Shown: positions 28,896-38,035 of the stretch, piece by piece
How the letters are laid out: each line of letters opens with the position of its first letter
How positions within the stretch are numbered: the first letter of the stretch is position 1
Source: CAMLDH01 sp966250375
GTDB taxonomy: Bacteria > Pseudomonadota > Gammaproteobacteria > Burkholderiales > Burkholderiaceae_D
DNA: 64,000 nt
Direction of reading: 5' to 3'
NCBI GenBank assembly: GCA_966250375.1
Contig: CBINHE010000007.1
Location: forward strand, 1 to 64,000
The notes under the pieces: model-generated
What the model was told of the DNA's origin: nothing
The model's input: only the letters and a program-made list of their open reading frames with translations
The model's database searches: none
Made by a program: the position numbers and the translations under genes

Positions 28896-29762
28896 TTGGA
28901 GAACGTAGACAGCCAGCAGGACGTAGATCAATCGCAACAGGAAGATGCATCGTTGGAGGCCGGTTTCAACAGAACGCGAGGCGAAGAGCCTCCCGTGGAA
29001 ATTCCGCCACCAGAACCCGCAACTACTGAAGCGGCACCTGAGAAAGCGACTGAGGCATCGACGGATCAACAGACGGCAGCGCCGGAAGCACAGGCTGAAG
29101 AGCCAATGATTGGGAGCTTCAAAGAATCCGAGTTCAAAGCCCTGATGGCGAAAGCGCAGAGGGTAGACGAACTGGAAGCCCAAATTAATGGCAACCAAAG
29201 CAAGGTATTCGGCAAGTTCGGCGAGGTGCAGCGTCTCATCAATGAAATGAAGGCGACACCACCCGGGCAGCCGGTGAAATTGGCCGGCGCAAAGCTGAAA
29301 CGTTTAGCAGATACCTTCCCGGAGTTGGCCGAAGCGCTCGCCGAGGATCTGAGCGAATTATCGCTTGAATCCCCCGCACAAAGCACATTCGACAGCACCG
29401 AACTTGAGCAGCGGTTTGCGCTTCAAGTGGAAGAAATCAAGCGCGAAAACGAGAAAAAACTCCTATCGATGAAGCATCGCGGCTGGAAAGAAACAGTCAA
29501 GAGCCAAGACTTCACTCTATGGAAAGGCACTCTCCCCGCAGAAGAACGCCAGCAACTGGATAACAGTTGGGACGCGGAATACATCTCTGACAAGTTGGAC
29601 TCCTTCAACGAATGGAAGTCCAGGCCATCCACAAAACAACGAAACGACAAGCGTCTGGAAGCTGCGGTTACGCCTACGGGCACACCGAACACGGCACCGG
29701 GCTTGATCCCAGATATAGCCGGCCTTAACGCCGGCTTCAACAAAATTCGCAAGAAAACCTAA
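28896..29762 (+). CDS. Scaffold-like capsid assembly protein
   Basis: A 288-residue acidic, helical, Ala/Glu/Gln-rich protein starting at the TTG at 28896 behind GGAGA (a GTG at 28884 lacks a ribosome site). The N-terminal half is disordered (ETPPVEIPPPEPATTEAAP-like), the middle a coiled helix (FKALMAKAQRVDELEAQING). The C-terminus ends in LNAGFNKIRKKT, a basic tail as in internal scaffold proteins that contact coat protein. Lying directly before the capsid gene supports the call. Confidence 0.75.
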   Translation: MENVDSQQDVDQSQQEDASLEAGFNRTRGEEPPVEIPPPEPATTEAAPEKATEASTDQQTAAPEAQAEEPMIGSFKESEFKALMAKAQRVDELEAQINGNQSKVFGKFGEVQRLINEMKATPPGQPVKLAGAKLKRLADTFPELAEALAEDLSELSLESPAQSTFDSTELEQRFALQVEEIKRENEKKLLSMKHRGWKETVKSQDFTLWKGTLPAEERQQLDNSWDAEYISDKLDSFNEWKSRPSTKQRNDKRLEAAVTPTGTPNTAPGLIPDIAGLNAGFNKIRKKT

Positions 29763-29777
29763 TTAAGAAAGAAGATC

Positions 29778-30824
29778 ATGGCCACTCAAGGATATAGCAC
29801 CCAAGCGGGGCGGATTAATGAAATCAAGGGCGAGATGATCGCCCATGCAGTTCCATTCGAAGTATTGGCGCTCGGCTGCACAATGAAGGCGATGCCAAAG
29901 AGGCAGGGCGATAACATCACGTATCGTCGCGTACTACCTTACGGCGCAACTACTGCCAACGCCAACACAATCAACCGTTGGTCGTTGACTGCTGCCGCGC
30001 ACGTTATCTCGGAAGGCGTAACCCCAACTGCGGACGCGCTTACTTACCACGATGTGTCCGTCACGATTCAGCAGTACGGTTGCTTGTACAGCTACACAGA
30101 CAAGGCGGCTGAGCTGTACGAGGATGATATTCCGGAAGATCAGAAAATCCAGTGCGGCGAGCGTATGGGATTGGTGCGCGAGATGATCCGCTTTGGTTCG
30201 ATGAAGGCATGCACAAATGCATACTATGCCGGCGGTACCACTCGCGCAACTGTTGATGAGCCGGTATCACTGAATCTGTTACGCCACATTGCCAAAGGCT
30301 TGCTAGCAAATGGCGCTGCTATGAAGAACAAGGTGATTTCCGCTAGTGCGAATTACGACACCAGCGCAATCGAGGCAGGTTTCCTCGTGTTCTGCCACAC
30401 AGATTGCGAGCCTGACATCCGCGATCTGGCGAACTTCGTTCCAGTTGCGAAGTATGCCAACAAGACCGCATTGAACGAAAACGAAATCGGTTCGTGCGAG
30501 CGCTTCCGCTTCATCGTGTCGAAAGAGTTGGGTGCTTATGCGGACGCTGGTGCTGCTGTTGGCTCCACTGACCTGTATTCGACATCTGCATCCAACATCG
30601 ACGTGTACCCGATGATTGTTGTTGGTGCCGATGGCGCGTTCGACGTTGCGTTGCGTGGCGCGAACAGCGTCTCTCCAACTCATATCCCGCATACCCAAAA
30701 GGATAAGTCTGATCCTTTGGGCCAGCGCGGGTACGTCGGCGCGACCTTCTGGAGTGCCGTGTTGGTCGCCAATAACGGCTGGATGGCAGTTGCTGAAGTT
30801 GGCACAACCAACACCTCGAACTAA
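29778..30824 (+). CDS. Major capsid protein, N4-gp56 family
   Basis: A 348-residue protein starting MATQGYSTQAGRINEIKGEM. The pattern MPKRQGDNITYRRVLPYG, HVISEGVTPTADALTYHDVS, VTIQQYGCLYSYTDKAAELY and KDKSDPLGQRGYVGATFWSA matches the N4-gp56 (P22/N4-like) coat proteins of podoviruses. It forms the HK97-fold shell. AAGAAAG and TCATGG precede the start. The flanking scaffold and small decoration-like gene are the usual neighbours. Confidence 0.9.
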   Translation: MATQGYSTQAGRINEIKGEMIAHAVPFEVLALGCTMKAMPKRQGDNITYRRVLPYGATTANANTINRWSLTAAAHVISEGVTPTADALTYHDVSVTIQQYGCLYSYTDKAAELYEDDIPEDQKIQCGERMGLVREMIRFGSMKACTNAYYAGGTTRATVDEPVSLNLLRHIAKGLLANGAAMKNKVISASANYDTSAIEAGFLVFCHTDCEPDIRDLANFVPVAKYANKTALNENEIGSCERFRFIVSKELGAYADAGAAVGSTDLYSTSASNIDVYPMIVVGADGAFDVALRGANSVSPTHIPHTQKDKSDPLGQRGYVGATFWSAVLVANNGWMAVAEVGTTNTSN

Positions 30825-30875
30825 ATCACATGGGCGCTTTGAATAGCGCCCAAACAACCTCATAAAGGAAACATC

Positions 30876-31373
30876 ATGGATCGATTAGCTGCGCGCGGCC
30901 TCACTCAGAATATGGTGAGCGCTGCTTTCGTACTGGGCACCACCAGCACCTACACCACCACTGTCACGACTGAATGCGTCATCAATGGCAAATTCGGCAC
31001 CACATTGGGCGCACAAACCAACACCGCATCGCCTACTACGGATGCCAGTACTGGAGCCGCGTTTGTCCCGCTTGGAGTTAATAAGGCAACCGTGCTTGTT
31101 TGGGGCGTGAATGCAGCCGGGGCAATCAAGTTGTGTCAAGGCTCTATTGAAGATACTGACGTTGGCGTAACAACCACTGTCGGTGCCTTCCGTAACCCGC
31201 CGCAGTTCCCCTTGCTGCCGGACGACTTCTGCCCGATCGCATACAACCTGGTGCGTACCGCGCCAAGTGCATCGACTTTCACGCCAGGCACTTCGAGCTG
31301 GACCGCAAGCGGCGTCACTTGCTCGACAGCGAAGAATATTTCTATGTTGCCAGATCGTCCGCAAACCGCTTAA
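30876..31373 (+). CDS. Small virion protein, possibly capsid decoration
   Basis: A 165-residue Thr/Ala-rich protein (MDRLAARGLTQNMVSAAFVL, then VNKATVLVWGVNAAGAIKLC and LLPDDFCPIAYNLVRTAPSA). The beta-rich composition and place right after the major capsid gene suggest a head decoration or minor capsid protein. I cannot name the family. A terminator follows at 31386. Confidence 0.6.
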   Translation: MDRLAARGLTQNMVSAAFVLGTTSTYTTTVTTECVINGKFGTTLGAQTNTASPTTDASTGAAFVPLGVNKATVLVWGVNAAGAIKLCQGSIEDTDVGVTTTVGAFRNPPQFPLLPDDFCPIAYNLVRTAPSASTFTPGTSSWTASGVTCSTAKNISMLPDRPQTA

Positions 31374-31385
31374 TAACAGCAGAAC

Positions 31386-31411
31386 AAGCCCGCCACGTGC
31401 GGGCTTTTTTT
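31386..31411 (+). terminator. Intrinsic terminator
   Basis: AAGCCCGC (31386-31393), loop CACGT and GCGGGCTT (31399-31406) are followed by TTTTT. The stem is the same as in the terminator at 1465-1488. Confidence 0.88.
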
Positions 31412-31467
31412 ACGCCTTAACCACAAATACCCGGCCAAGCCGGACACTCCAGTAAAGGAAAAATATC

Positions 31468-32367
31468 ATGCTGTGGAAGCAATTTACAAATGCAATTATC
31501 GAAAAAAGCCTGACATTCAAGAAGGGTGCTGTCCTCAAAGTCACCGCTGCCGACAATACCGTAAACGAGGTTGATCTTGCAGAACTGGCGGCACTGGATG
31601 GTATCGCTGCATCTGACCTTGCCAAGATCGACGGCATCACAAACGGCACTGTTGCCGCCGGCAAGGCCATAGTCGTTGACTCAAACAAGGATGCAAGCGC
31701 ACTCCGCAACCTGACCTTAACAAACCTTGATGCTGGCGCATCCGGCACCGCTGGCAGTGTTGACATTTTCCCGACTACAGCGAGCAAGGGCAAAGTAGCC
31801 ATTACCTGTACGGACCAGACCGGCGATACAACCGTATCACTCGTTGTCGGCGCAATGGCGGCAGCGCGGACGATTACGCTCGACGATCCAATGGGCACGG
31901 CAAAGCTGCTGACCGATATCGGCATCGGCGGATACAAAGTGGCGAAAGTCAGCACTCAGTTTGATGCGGTTACTGGCACTACAGGAACCACGCTGACAAA
32001 CGTGGTTGGCGCTTCTACCACCGTGGTGGCCGGAACGTATAAATTCAAAGTCCACGTTGCTGGCGTTGCTACCGCAAACAGCGGCATGAAGCTTGGCTTC
32101 AAATACACAACCACAGTCCTTAGTTCGATGGAGTGTACCGCGCGGGCCCACACCGCGAGTGCGGTAGTTGTTCAGCACTCGACCACGGCAACCGATGCCG
32201 CAACCTTGCTTGGTTCTACCACGGCAATCATCAATGCCGAGCTGGAAGGAACGATGGTTGTTTCCACTGGCGGAACAATTCAACTGCAGGCTGCGCAGAA
32301 CGCCGCGCATGCTGACACGACCAGTGTTTATGTCGGCTCCACCATTGAGTTCACCCGCATCGCTTAA
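31468..32367 (+). CDS. Virion protein, probable head fibre or decoration
   Basis: A 299-residue protein. The N-terminus is a short amphipathic region (MLWKQFTNAIIEKSLTFKKG), followed by beta-rich, Ala/Thr/Gly-rich stretches (LAALDGIAASDLAKIDGITN, VAGTYKFKVHVAGVATANSG) and a C-terminal jelly-roll-like part (EGTMVVSTGGTIQLQAAQNA). This resembles trimeric head fibres and TNF-like C-terminal domains of phage decorations. It is preceded and followed by terminators, so it has an isolated transcript. Confidence 0.65.
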   Translation: MLWKQFTNAIIEKSLTFKKGAVLKVTAADNTVNEVDLAELAALDGIAASDLAKIDGITNGTVAAGKAIVVDSNKDASALRNLTLTNLDAGASGTAGSVDIFPTTASKGKVAITCTDQTGDTTVSLVVGAMAAARTITLDDPMGTAKLLTDIGIGGYKVAKVSTQFDAVTGTTGTTLTNVVGASTTVVAGTYKFKVHVAGVATANSGMKLGFKYTTTVLSSMECTARAHTASAVVVQHSTTATDAATLLGSTTAIINAELEGTMVVSTGGTIQLQAAQNAAHADTTSVYVGSTIEFTRIA

Positions 32368-32395
32368 TTAGCCGTCAAACAATTTCACCCACAAG

Positions 32396-32417
32396 GAGCC
32401 TCTTCGGAGGCTCTTTT
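32396..32417 (+). terminator. Intrinsic terminator
   Basis: GAGCCTC (32396-32402), a TTCG tetraloop and GAGGCTC (32407-32413) are followed by TTTTC. Confidence 0.82.
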
Positions 32418-32438
32418 CATTTCAGGAGGCAATCAATT

Positions 32439-32933
32439 ATGCCAAGAGGTATTCCAAACGTCGCGCCGAATAAAGCATTTGAGCCGATGGAGCAGGTCAT
32501 TGGTCAGGACGTTGAGCGCAAGATGAGCAGCACCGGCCCAGCCAGTGAATCGCTTGAGGCTGCGACCATTCAAGTTGTCGATCGCCCGGTTGACCGTGAA
32601 AAATTGGCGATGCTGGCATTTATGGAAGAGCCAGTCAGTATCCACATTCATTCGGTGACAGATCCGACTGCTGAGCAGGTATTTCAGATATTCAACAACG
32701 GCCAAAGCGAAACATTCAAGCGCAACGAAACAAAGACGGTTAAGCGCAAGTTTGTCGATTGCCTCGCCACGAGAAAGCTGACGACATTTACGCAGGAGCG
32801 ACGCCGAGGCGAAGACGGCGTGATGCATGACGTTCAGATTCCACATACCGCGTTGAAGTATCCGTTTTCGGTTGTTGAGGATCGGCATCCTCGCGGCGCT
32901 GATTGGCTACGGGCCGTTTTGGCACAAGCCTAA
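32439..32933 (+). CDS. Hypothetical virion-region protein
   Basis: A 164-residue protein (MPRGIPNVAPNKAFEPMEQV, SIHIHSVTDPTAEQVFQIFN, TVKRKFVDCLATRKLTTFTQ). The last half is basic with a beta-hairpin pattern. It lies between the head-fibre-like and adaptor genes and overlaps the latter in TAATG. Similar proteins are usually described only as hypothetical in podovirus heads. No function is known. Confidence 0.6.
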   Translation: MPRGIPNVAPNKAFEPMEQVIGQDVERKMSSTGPASESLEAATIQVVDRPVDREKLAMLAFMEEPVSIHIHSVTDPTAEQVFQIFNNGQSETFKRNETKTVKRKFVDCLATRKLTTFTQERRRGEDGVMHDVQIPHTALKYPFSVVEDRHPRGADWLRAVLAQA

Positions 32934-33610
32934 TGACATTCCTCGAACTCTGCAAACGGCTTCGTCAGGAGGCCGGGATCTCTGGGACTGGCCCCGCTTC
33001 GGTCGTAAGTCAGACGGGCGAGTTAAAGCGCATTGTTGACTGGATCTTAAGCGCGGATCAGGACGTTCAAAACAAGCGCAAGAACTGGAAGTTCCTGCAG
33101 AACGACTTCTCCTTTAATACCGTCGCTGGGACTCAGGTCTATTCGCTGGCAGACGTGTCATTGACTGAGTTGGCAACATGGAAGCGGGACGGATTCCGCA
33201 TCTATTTGACGGCGACCGGCACTGCAGACGAACAACGCCTGACGTACTGCGATTGGGATTATTTCAAAGACGTGTACCTGTTCGGGGGGAATCGCTCCGT
33301 ATCAGAGCGCCCTATGAAATTCACGATCAAGCCAGATAAGTCGATTGCGTTCTGGCCGAATCCGGATGCGATTTACACCTGCGCCGGCGAGTATTTCAAG
33401 CGCGCGCAAGCAATGACGGTCGATTCTTCCGAGCCGCTATTCCCGGAGGAATATCACATGCTGCTGGTCTGGATGGGGCTGATTTCATATGCGGAATACG
33501 AGGGAGCGCAGGAAGCGTACTCAAAAGGTATGCGCAATGTCGGCCCGTTGATGGCGCAATTGGAAGCTGATCAGTTGCCAGCGACGTTTATGGCGGGAGC
33601 TTTGGCGTAG
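32933..33610 (+). CDS. Head-tail adaptor-like protein
   Basis: A 225-residue protein from the ATG at 32933, overlapping the previous stop. It reads MTFLELCKRLRQEAGISGTG, then VSQTGELKRIVDWILSADQD and LFPEEYHMLLVWMGLISYAE. This is a pattern I recall from adaptor/connector proteins (gp4/gp11-like) that sit below the portal in podoviruses. The helical centre and conserved MTFLELC.RLR..AGiSG start support it. Confidence 0.7.
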   Translation: MTFLELCKRLRQEAGISGTGPASVVSQTGELKRIVDWILSADQDVQNKRKNWKFLQNDFSFNTVAGTQVYSLADVSLTELATWKRDGFRIYLTATGTADEQRLTYCDWDYFKDVYLFGGNRSVSERPMKFTIKPDKSIAFWPNPDAIYTCAGEYFKRAQAMTVDSSEPLFPEEYHMLLVWMGLISYAEYEGAQEAYSKGMRNVGPLMAQLEADQLPATFMAGALA

Positions 33611-35668
33611 ATGAGAAAACTTCCACCTGTCGAGGTCAAGACCGAGTTCATTCCATTTGCTGGCGGTCTTGATGTTGTGACGCCGGCGCTTTCAATCCCT
33701 AGCGGGTATCTTCGAGAAGCGCAGAACTATGAGCACAACATCAATGGCGGCTATGACAGCGTTGCTGGATACGAGCGATTTAGCGGGAAGGCGAGACCGT
33801 CAGATGCTTTGTATAGCACTCTTGCCGTTTCACTCACTGGGGCGGTCGTTGTTGGCGATGTCCTAACCGATAACGCAGGAACAAGCTTCGGCACTGTGAT
33901 TGCATTGCCTTCTGGTCAGGCGGTTCTGACCAAAATCACTGGCACTTTTTCAACTGGGAATATCAAGGTCGGCGTCACGGTCGTTGGCACTTGCACTGGT
34001 GCGCAAGTATCCGGCGGGGCGGCAACGGCAGACCTGAACGCGCAATATTTAAACTTGGCTGCTGACGTGTACCGAAGCGACATCGCTGCAGTGCCTGGTT
34101 CTGGTTCCATTCTTGGCGCGTGGGTGTACAACGACATCGTTTATGCCTACCGCAATAATGCCGGCGGCACGGCGGTTGATATGTACAAGTCGAGCGCCAG
34201 CGGGTGGGTTCAGGTGGCTCTTGGGCGCGAACTGCGATTCACTTCCGGCGGCACTACCGAGATCGCAGTCGGGAACGTTATCACCGGCGCGACATCCGGC
34301 GCGACGGCTACGATTACCGGTGTCACTCTTGAATCTGGTACTTGGGCAGCAGGAACGGCTGGCGGGCGATTTATATTCGCATCGCAAACTGGCACATTCC
34401 AATCTGAAAATATCAATGTTGGCGCATCGCTCAATCTAGCCACTATCGCCGGAAACAGCAGCGCGATTACGTTTGCCGTTCCAAGCGGACGCTTCAGCTT
34501 CATCAATGAAAGCTTTGGCGGCGGGGCCAACACGAAAAAGATGTACGGCTGCGACGGGAAGAATCGCGGATTCCAATTCGATGGGACGACATTTATCCCT
34601 ATCGTGACCGGGATGGCGACAGATGCGCCGGAACACATCTTCGCGCACAAGAACCAGCTTTTCTTTTCCTTCATGGGTTCCGTGCAGCATTCCGGGCCGG
34701 GTGCGCCGTTCGCATGGAGTGCCATCACTGGCGCGGCAGAACTTGCGATGGGTGACACCGTGACAGGATTCAAAGACCAGCCAGGATCTGAGTCTGGTGG
34801 TGCGCTGGCGATCTTTACGCGCAATTCGATCGGGATCTTGTACGGCAGCGGCGTGGCTGATTGGAATCTGGTCACGTACAAGCGGGAGGCTGGCGCGATT
34901 GCGTATTCGGTCCAGAACATCGGCGCGACAATCATGTTCGACGATCGTGGTATTACCGGTCTTACGGCATCGCAGGCTTTCGGAAATTTTGCTGATGCCA
35001 CCCTATCGCGGCGAATACAAACATGGCTCAGCGACAAACTCACAAAAACAAATGAGTCTTGTGTTGTGCGAGACAAGAATCAGTATCGCCTGTTCTTTTC
35101 CGATCGATATGCGGTCTACGCGACATTCGACAATAAAAAACTGATCGGAATGATGCCGGTCTTGTTGGCTCACGTAGTCAAGTGCGCATGCTCAACAGAG
35201 ATGAATGACGGATCTGAATCGATATTCTTCGGCTCCGACAATGGTTATGTGTACCAGATGGAAAGGGGCACAAGCTTCGACGGCGACGCGATCGAGTCGT
35301 ACATACATCTCGCATTCGACAGTCTAAAAAGTCCTCGCATCAACAAACGCTTTCGCGGCATCACATTCGAGGTGGCTGGAACTGGTTATGCAGAGTTCGA
35401 TTTCAGCTATGAACTCGGATACGGCAGCACAGAAATTGACCAGCCAGCATCCACAACGATAGAAACCAGCTTTTCCCCCGCTGCATGGGATTCGTTCACA
35501 TGGGATGCATTCGTGTGGGACGGCAGAACACTCCTCCCCGCAGATTGCGACATGACCGGCACAGCAGAAAACGTGTCAATCGTACTTCGCTCGAACTCCG
35601 ATTACTTCTCTCCCCTGAAATTCAGTGGAGCACTGATTGATTTCACCCCCAGAAGAAAGCTTAGATAA
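33611..35668 (+). CDS. Large virion protein, probable tail tube/needle-complex component
   Basis: A 685-residue protein, starting MRKLPPVEVKTEFIPFAGGL, followed by LSIPSGYLREAQNYEHNING and GYERFSGKARPSDALYSTLA. It is a long, beta-rich protein with Gly/Ala/Thr-rich repeats and a central beta-propeller-like part (GGGANTKKMYGCDGKNRGFQ). Such proteins follow the adaptor in podovirus genomes and form the tail tube hub (T7 gp12-like). It abuts the adaptor gene and overlaps the tail-fibre gene. Confidence 0.6.
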   Translation: MRKLPPVEVKTEFIPFAGGLDVVTPALSIPSGYLREAQNYEHNINGGYDSVAGYERFSGKARPSDALYSTLAVSLTGAVVVGDVLTDNAGTSFGTVIALPSGQAVLTKITGTFSTGNIKVGVTVVGTCTGAQVSGGAATADLNAQYLNLAADVYRSDIAAVPGSGSILGAWVYNDIVYAYRNNAGGTAVDMYKSSASGWVQVALGRELRFTSGGTTEIAVGNVITGATSGATATITGVTLESGTWAAGTAGGRFIFASQTGTFQSENINVGASLNLATIAGNSSAITFAVPSGRFSFINESFGGGANTKKMYGCDGKNRGFQFDGTTFIPIVTGMATDAPEHIFAHKNQLFFSFMGSVQHSGPGAPFAWSAITGAAELAMGDTVTGFKDQPGSESGGALAIFTRNSIGILYGSGVADWNLVTYKREAGAIAYSVQNIGATIMFDDRGITGLTASQAFGNFADATLSRRIQTWLSDKLTKTNESCVVRDKNQYRLFFSDRYAVYATFDNKKLIGMMPVLLAHVVKCACSTEMNDGSESIFFGSDNGYVYQMERGTSFDGDAIESYIHLAFDSLKSPRINKRFRGITFEVAGTGYAEFDFSYELGYGSTEIDQPASTTIETSFSPAAWDSFTWDAFVWDGRTLLPADCDMTGTAENVSIVLRSNSDYFSPLKFSGALIDFTPRRKLR

Positions 35669-36771
35669 TGGCAAACGATTATTACTCAGGCAGTGGGGCG
35701 CCATCAACCGGGTCGGCGGGATCATCTGCCACCATTCGCGCAGAATTTTCCTCGATTAAGGCGGGGTTCGATAAGATGGCAGATCTGACAGGTAACGGTG
35801 GCTTGCCGGTATTTGTCAATTCTGGCGCAACTGGCCAAGAAGCCATTTCCGCATCGTCTGCCAGGACAAAGCTCGGCGTATCTAGTGCGACAGATACACA
35901 GAACCAATCCGCGAACTGGTGTGGCACGGCGACAGGTACGGTTAACGTTATTACCGCAACTGCCACTCCTGCGATTACTGCATATGCAGCCGGACAGGTA
36001 TTTAGATTTGTATCTTCCGGCGCTAATACTACCAACGTAACAATCAATGTTAACAGTCTCGGGGCGAAGGCGATCACCAAGAATGGGACAACTGCGTTAG
36101 CTGCGGGTGATATTCCATCTGGCGCGGTAGTTGAGATTATTTATGATGGAACTCGGTTCCAGTTTATTGGTGTTGTTGCCGATCGCATGCCGATTTCTTC
36201 ACTTAACTCGGAGGGTTTTTTTCAGACCGCAACAGTTGGGAATAATACAACGAGACCGTCTACAACTGCATTTGTGCAGACGCAGATTGCAGCAACACTT
36301 GCTGCAAAAGCTATCACTAATCAAATAATGATAGTGCGTGACGAGAAGGCTAGTGGCACAGATGGAGGTGCAAGCGTAGCAGCAACAACTGTCACCAGGA
36401 CACTGAACACTGTTGCGGCAAACACGATTACGGGGGCGTCATTAGCGTCCAGCCAGATTACGCTACCTGCTGGCACGTATCGTGTACGGGCAAGTGCGCC
36501 GTGTTGCGTGAACAACCAGCTACGGCTGTACAACACAACAACGGCAGCGAACCAGATTATCGGGACTACGGAAAATGCATTTGCAGATACTGCGGTGGAC
36601 CCTTGTAATGTTCGATCTTTCGTGGTGGGCAGATTCACTATAGCTTCAACAAATGTATTTGAATTGCGACATTACACAGCCTCTGTCCGCGCAATAAACG
36701 GCCTTGGTGTACAACTAGCTTCTGGCGTTAATGAAGTCTATTCCGAAATCGAAATCATCAAGGAGGCATGA
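35668..36771 (+). CDS. Tail fibre-like protein
   Basis: A 367-residue protein, starting MANDYYSGSGAPSTGSAGSS in an overlap with the previous stop. The N-terminal part is typical of fibre anchor domains (SSIKAGFDKMADLTGNGGLP). The middle has beta strands (FRFVSSGANTTNVTINVNSL, AGQVFRFV), then a shaft-like TRPSTTAFVQTQIAATLAAK and a C-terminal jelly-roll-like head (LPAGTYRVRASAPCCVNNQL). It probably attaches to the tail and contacts the host surface. Confidence 0.7.
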   Translation: MANDYYSGSGAPSTGSAGSSATIRAEFSSIKAGFDKMADLTGNGGLPVFVNSGATGQEAISASSARTKLGVSSATDTQNQSANWCGTATGTVNVITATATPAITAYAAGQVFRFVSSGANTTNVTINVNSLGAKAITKNGTTALAAGDIPSGAVVEIIYDGTRFQFIGVVADRMPISSLNSEGFFQTATVGNNTTRPSTTAFVQTQIAATLAAKAITNQIMIVRDEKASGTDGGASVAATTVTRTLNTVAANTITGASLASSQITLPAGTYRVRASAPCCVNNQLRLYNTTTAANQIIGTTENAFADTAVDPCNVRSFVVGRFTIASTNVFELRHYTASVRAINGLGVQLASGVNEVYSEIEIIKEA

Positions 36772-36812
36772 TATGCGGGTCATGAGGCGCAATATGACTG
36801 ATAGGGGGCATC

Positions 36813-37676
36813 ATGGCACTTGATCCGAATACAACCGCCAAGCTGGGAGACTGGTTCAACACCGCAGCGAAGCCGGATAACACTCAACAGCCACTTAGCG
36901 ACGGGCTTCTCTCATCGACTGACGCGCCAAACTATAACACCGGAAGTGGCGTGTTCGGCGTACAGACTGCAACGACTGGAGGTGCGACACAGACCACATC
37001 GCCGTCCATGCTGAATCTTGGAGGCCTTGATAGGCGCAATGTTAACAGCGCAAATGAGACAGTTTCCGGCAGTTTAAATTCATTGCTCAGCGAGGACAGT
37101 CCATACATTAATGCGGCGCGTGAGCGAGCAAAGGGCGAAGCAAACGCGCACGGGCTTCTGAATTCCAGTATGGCAGCCTCTGCAGGTGAGTCCGCAGCAA
37201 TTAATGCTGCATTGCCGATTGCTCAAAATGATGCAGGAGTCTACGCCAAGGCAGCCGACTACAACGCGGCACTTTCAAATCAGGCTCGCTTGCAGAACGT
37301 TGACACGGCAAACAAGTTCTCCCAGCAGAAGATAGACGCCGATAATCAGAAGGCATTGCAGCAAGCAGATCAGACGCAGCAAATGACGCTTGCGAAGATG
37401 CAGGACGCCACGGATCGATACAAAATGCAAGCGTCGCTCGGCGATACAGAGTCGAGGAACAAGACTACGCTGGTGAACAATATCATCCAAAGCACAGAGC
37501 TTTCTCCAGATCGGAAGGCTGCTCTTCTGCGCTCTGTTGGTGAGAACGGGTTCGCTGATGCGATCTATGTTGTTGGCACAACTGCCGCCGATCTAGCACC
37601 TAATGGATCGACGACAGGAACCATCGCCGGTGGGGCGCGTGGCTTGTTTGCAAGTATTCCTGGTGGGAGAGCTTAG
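36813..37676 (+). CDS. Internal virion protein (hypothetical)
   Basis: A 287-residue protein with a helical, Gln/Asn/Ala-rich middle (NAARERAKGEANAHGLLNSS, NAALSNQARLQNVDTANKFS). The N-terminus is polar (MALDPNTTAKLGDWFNTAAK), the C-terminus Gly/Ala-rich. Position after the tail fibre, before acyltransferase-like and pore-like genes, is that of ejection proteins in podoviruses. The stop overlaps the next gene's GTG. Confidence 0.6.
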   Translation: MALDPNTTAKLGDWFNTAAKPDNTQQPLSDGLLSSTDAPNYNTGSGVFGVQTATTGGATQTTSPSMLNLGGLDRRNVNSANETVSGSLNSLLSEDSPYINAARERAKGEANAHGLLNSSMAASAGESAAINAALPIAQNDAGVYAKAADYNAALSNQARLQNVDTANKFSQQKIDADNQKALQQADQTQQMTLAKMQDATDRYKMQASLGDTESRNKTTLVNNIIQSTELSPDRKAALLRSVGENGFADAIYVVGTTAADLAPNGSTTGTIAGGARGLFASIPGGRA

Positions 37677-38035
37677 TGATTCCATCGCAAAGCTTGGCGC
37701 AGTACCTCAACTCAGTCGGCATCTGCACAAACAGCCTAGATGGATGGATAGTATCAATTGCGCAGCGCGCCGGAGTGGATTCATTAATCGTAGCGACGCG
37801 TGGACCGGAGATACACATTATGCCTTTCGAGCATGGGAAAGCCATTTCACGTCGAAATATCGCGGAATTCTTGAACCCATTGATCGATGAATACGGCTAT
37901 GCATCTACACGCGTACCAATTGCGGAAGAAGATCATCGTTTGCGCGTCAAGCTCGGGTTTGTGATGACTTGGGAAGACGAACAATTTACATACTGGACAG
38001 TTACAGAGCACCCATTCAAAAGGAAAATAACGTGA
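37676..38035 (+). CDS. Acyltransferase-like phage protein
   Basis: A 119-residue protein starting with a GTG inside the previous stop codon. The C-terminal half (ISRRNIAEFLNPLIDEYGYA, STRVPIAEEDHRLRVKLGFV, MTWEDEQFTYWTVT) resembles the end of GNAT-type acetyltransferases, including the small 'gp13-like' proteins of podoviruses. The acetyl-CoA loop is not obvious, so the enzyme may be inactive. The stop and the next GTG overlap. Confidence 0.5.
   Translation: MIPSQSLAQYLNSVGICTNSLDGWIVSIAQRAGVDSLIVATRGPEIHIMPFEHGKAISRRNIAEFLNPLIDEYGYASTRVPIAEEDHRLRVKLGFVMTWEDEQFTYWTVTEHPFKRKIT

Noticed and set aside
34210..35076. Minus-strand frame of 288 codons within the 685-residue virion gene
   Set aside because: Antisense shadow in a gene with biased codons; no start signal and no recognisable domain.
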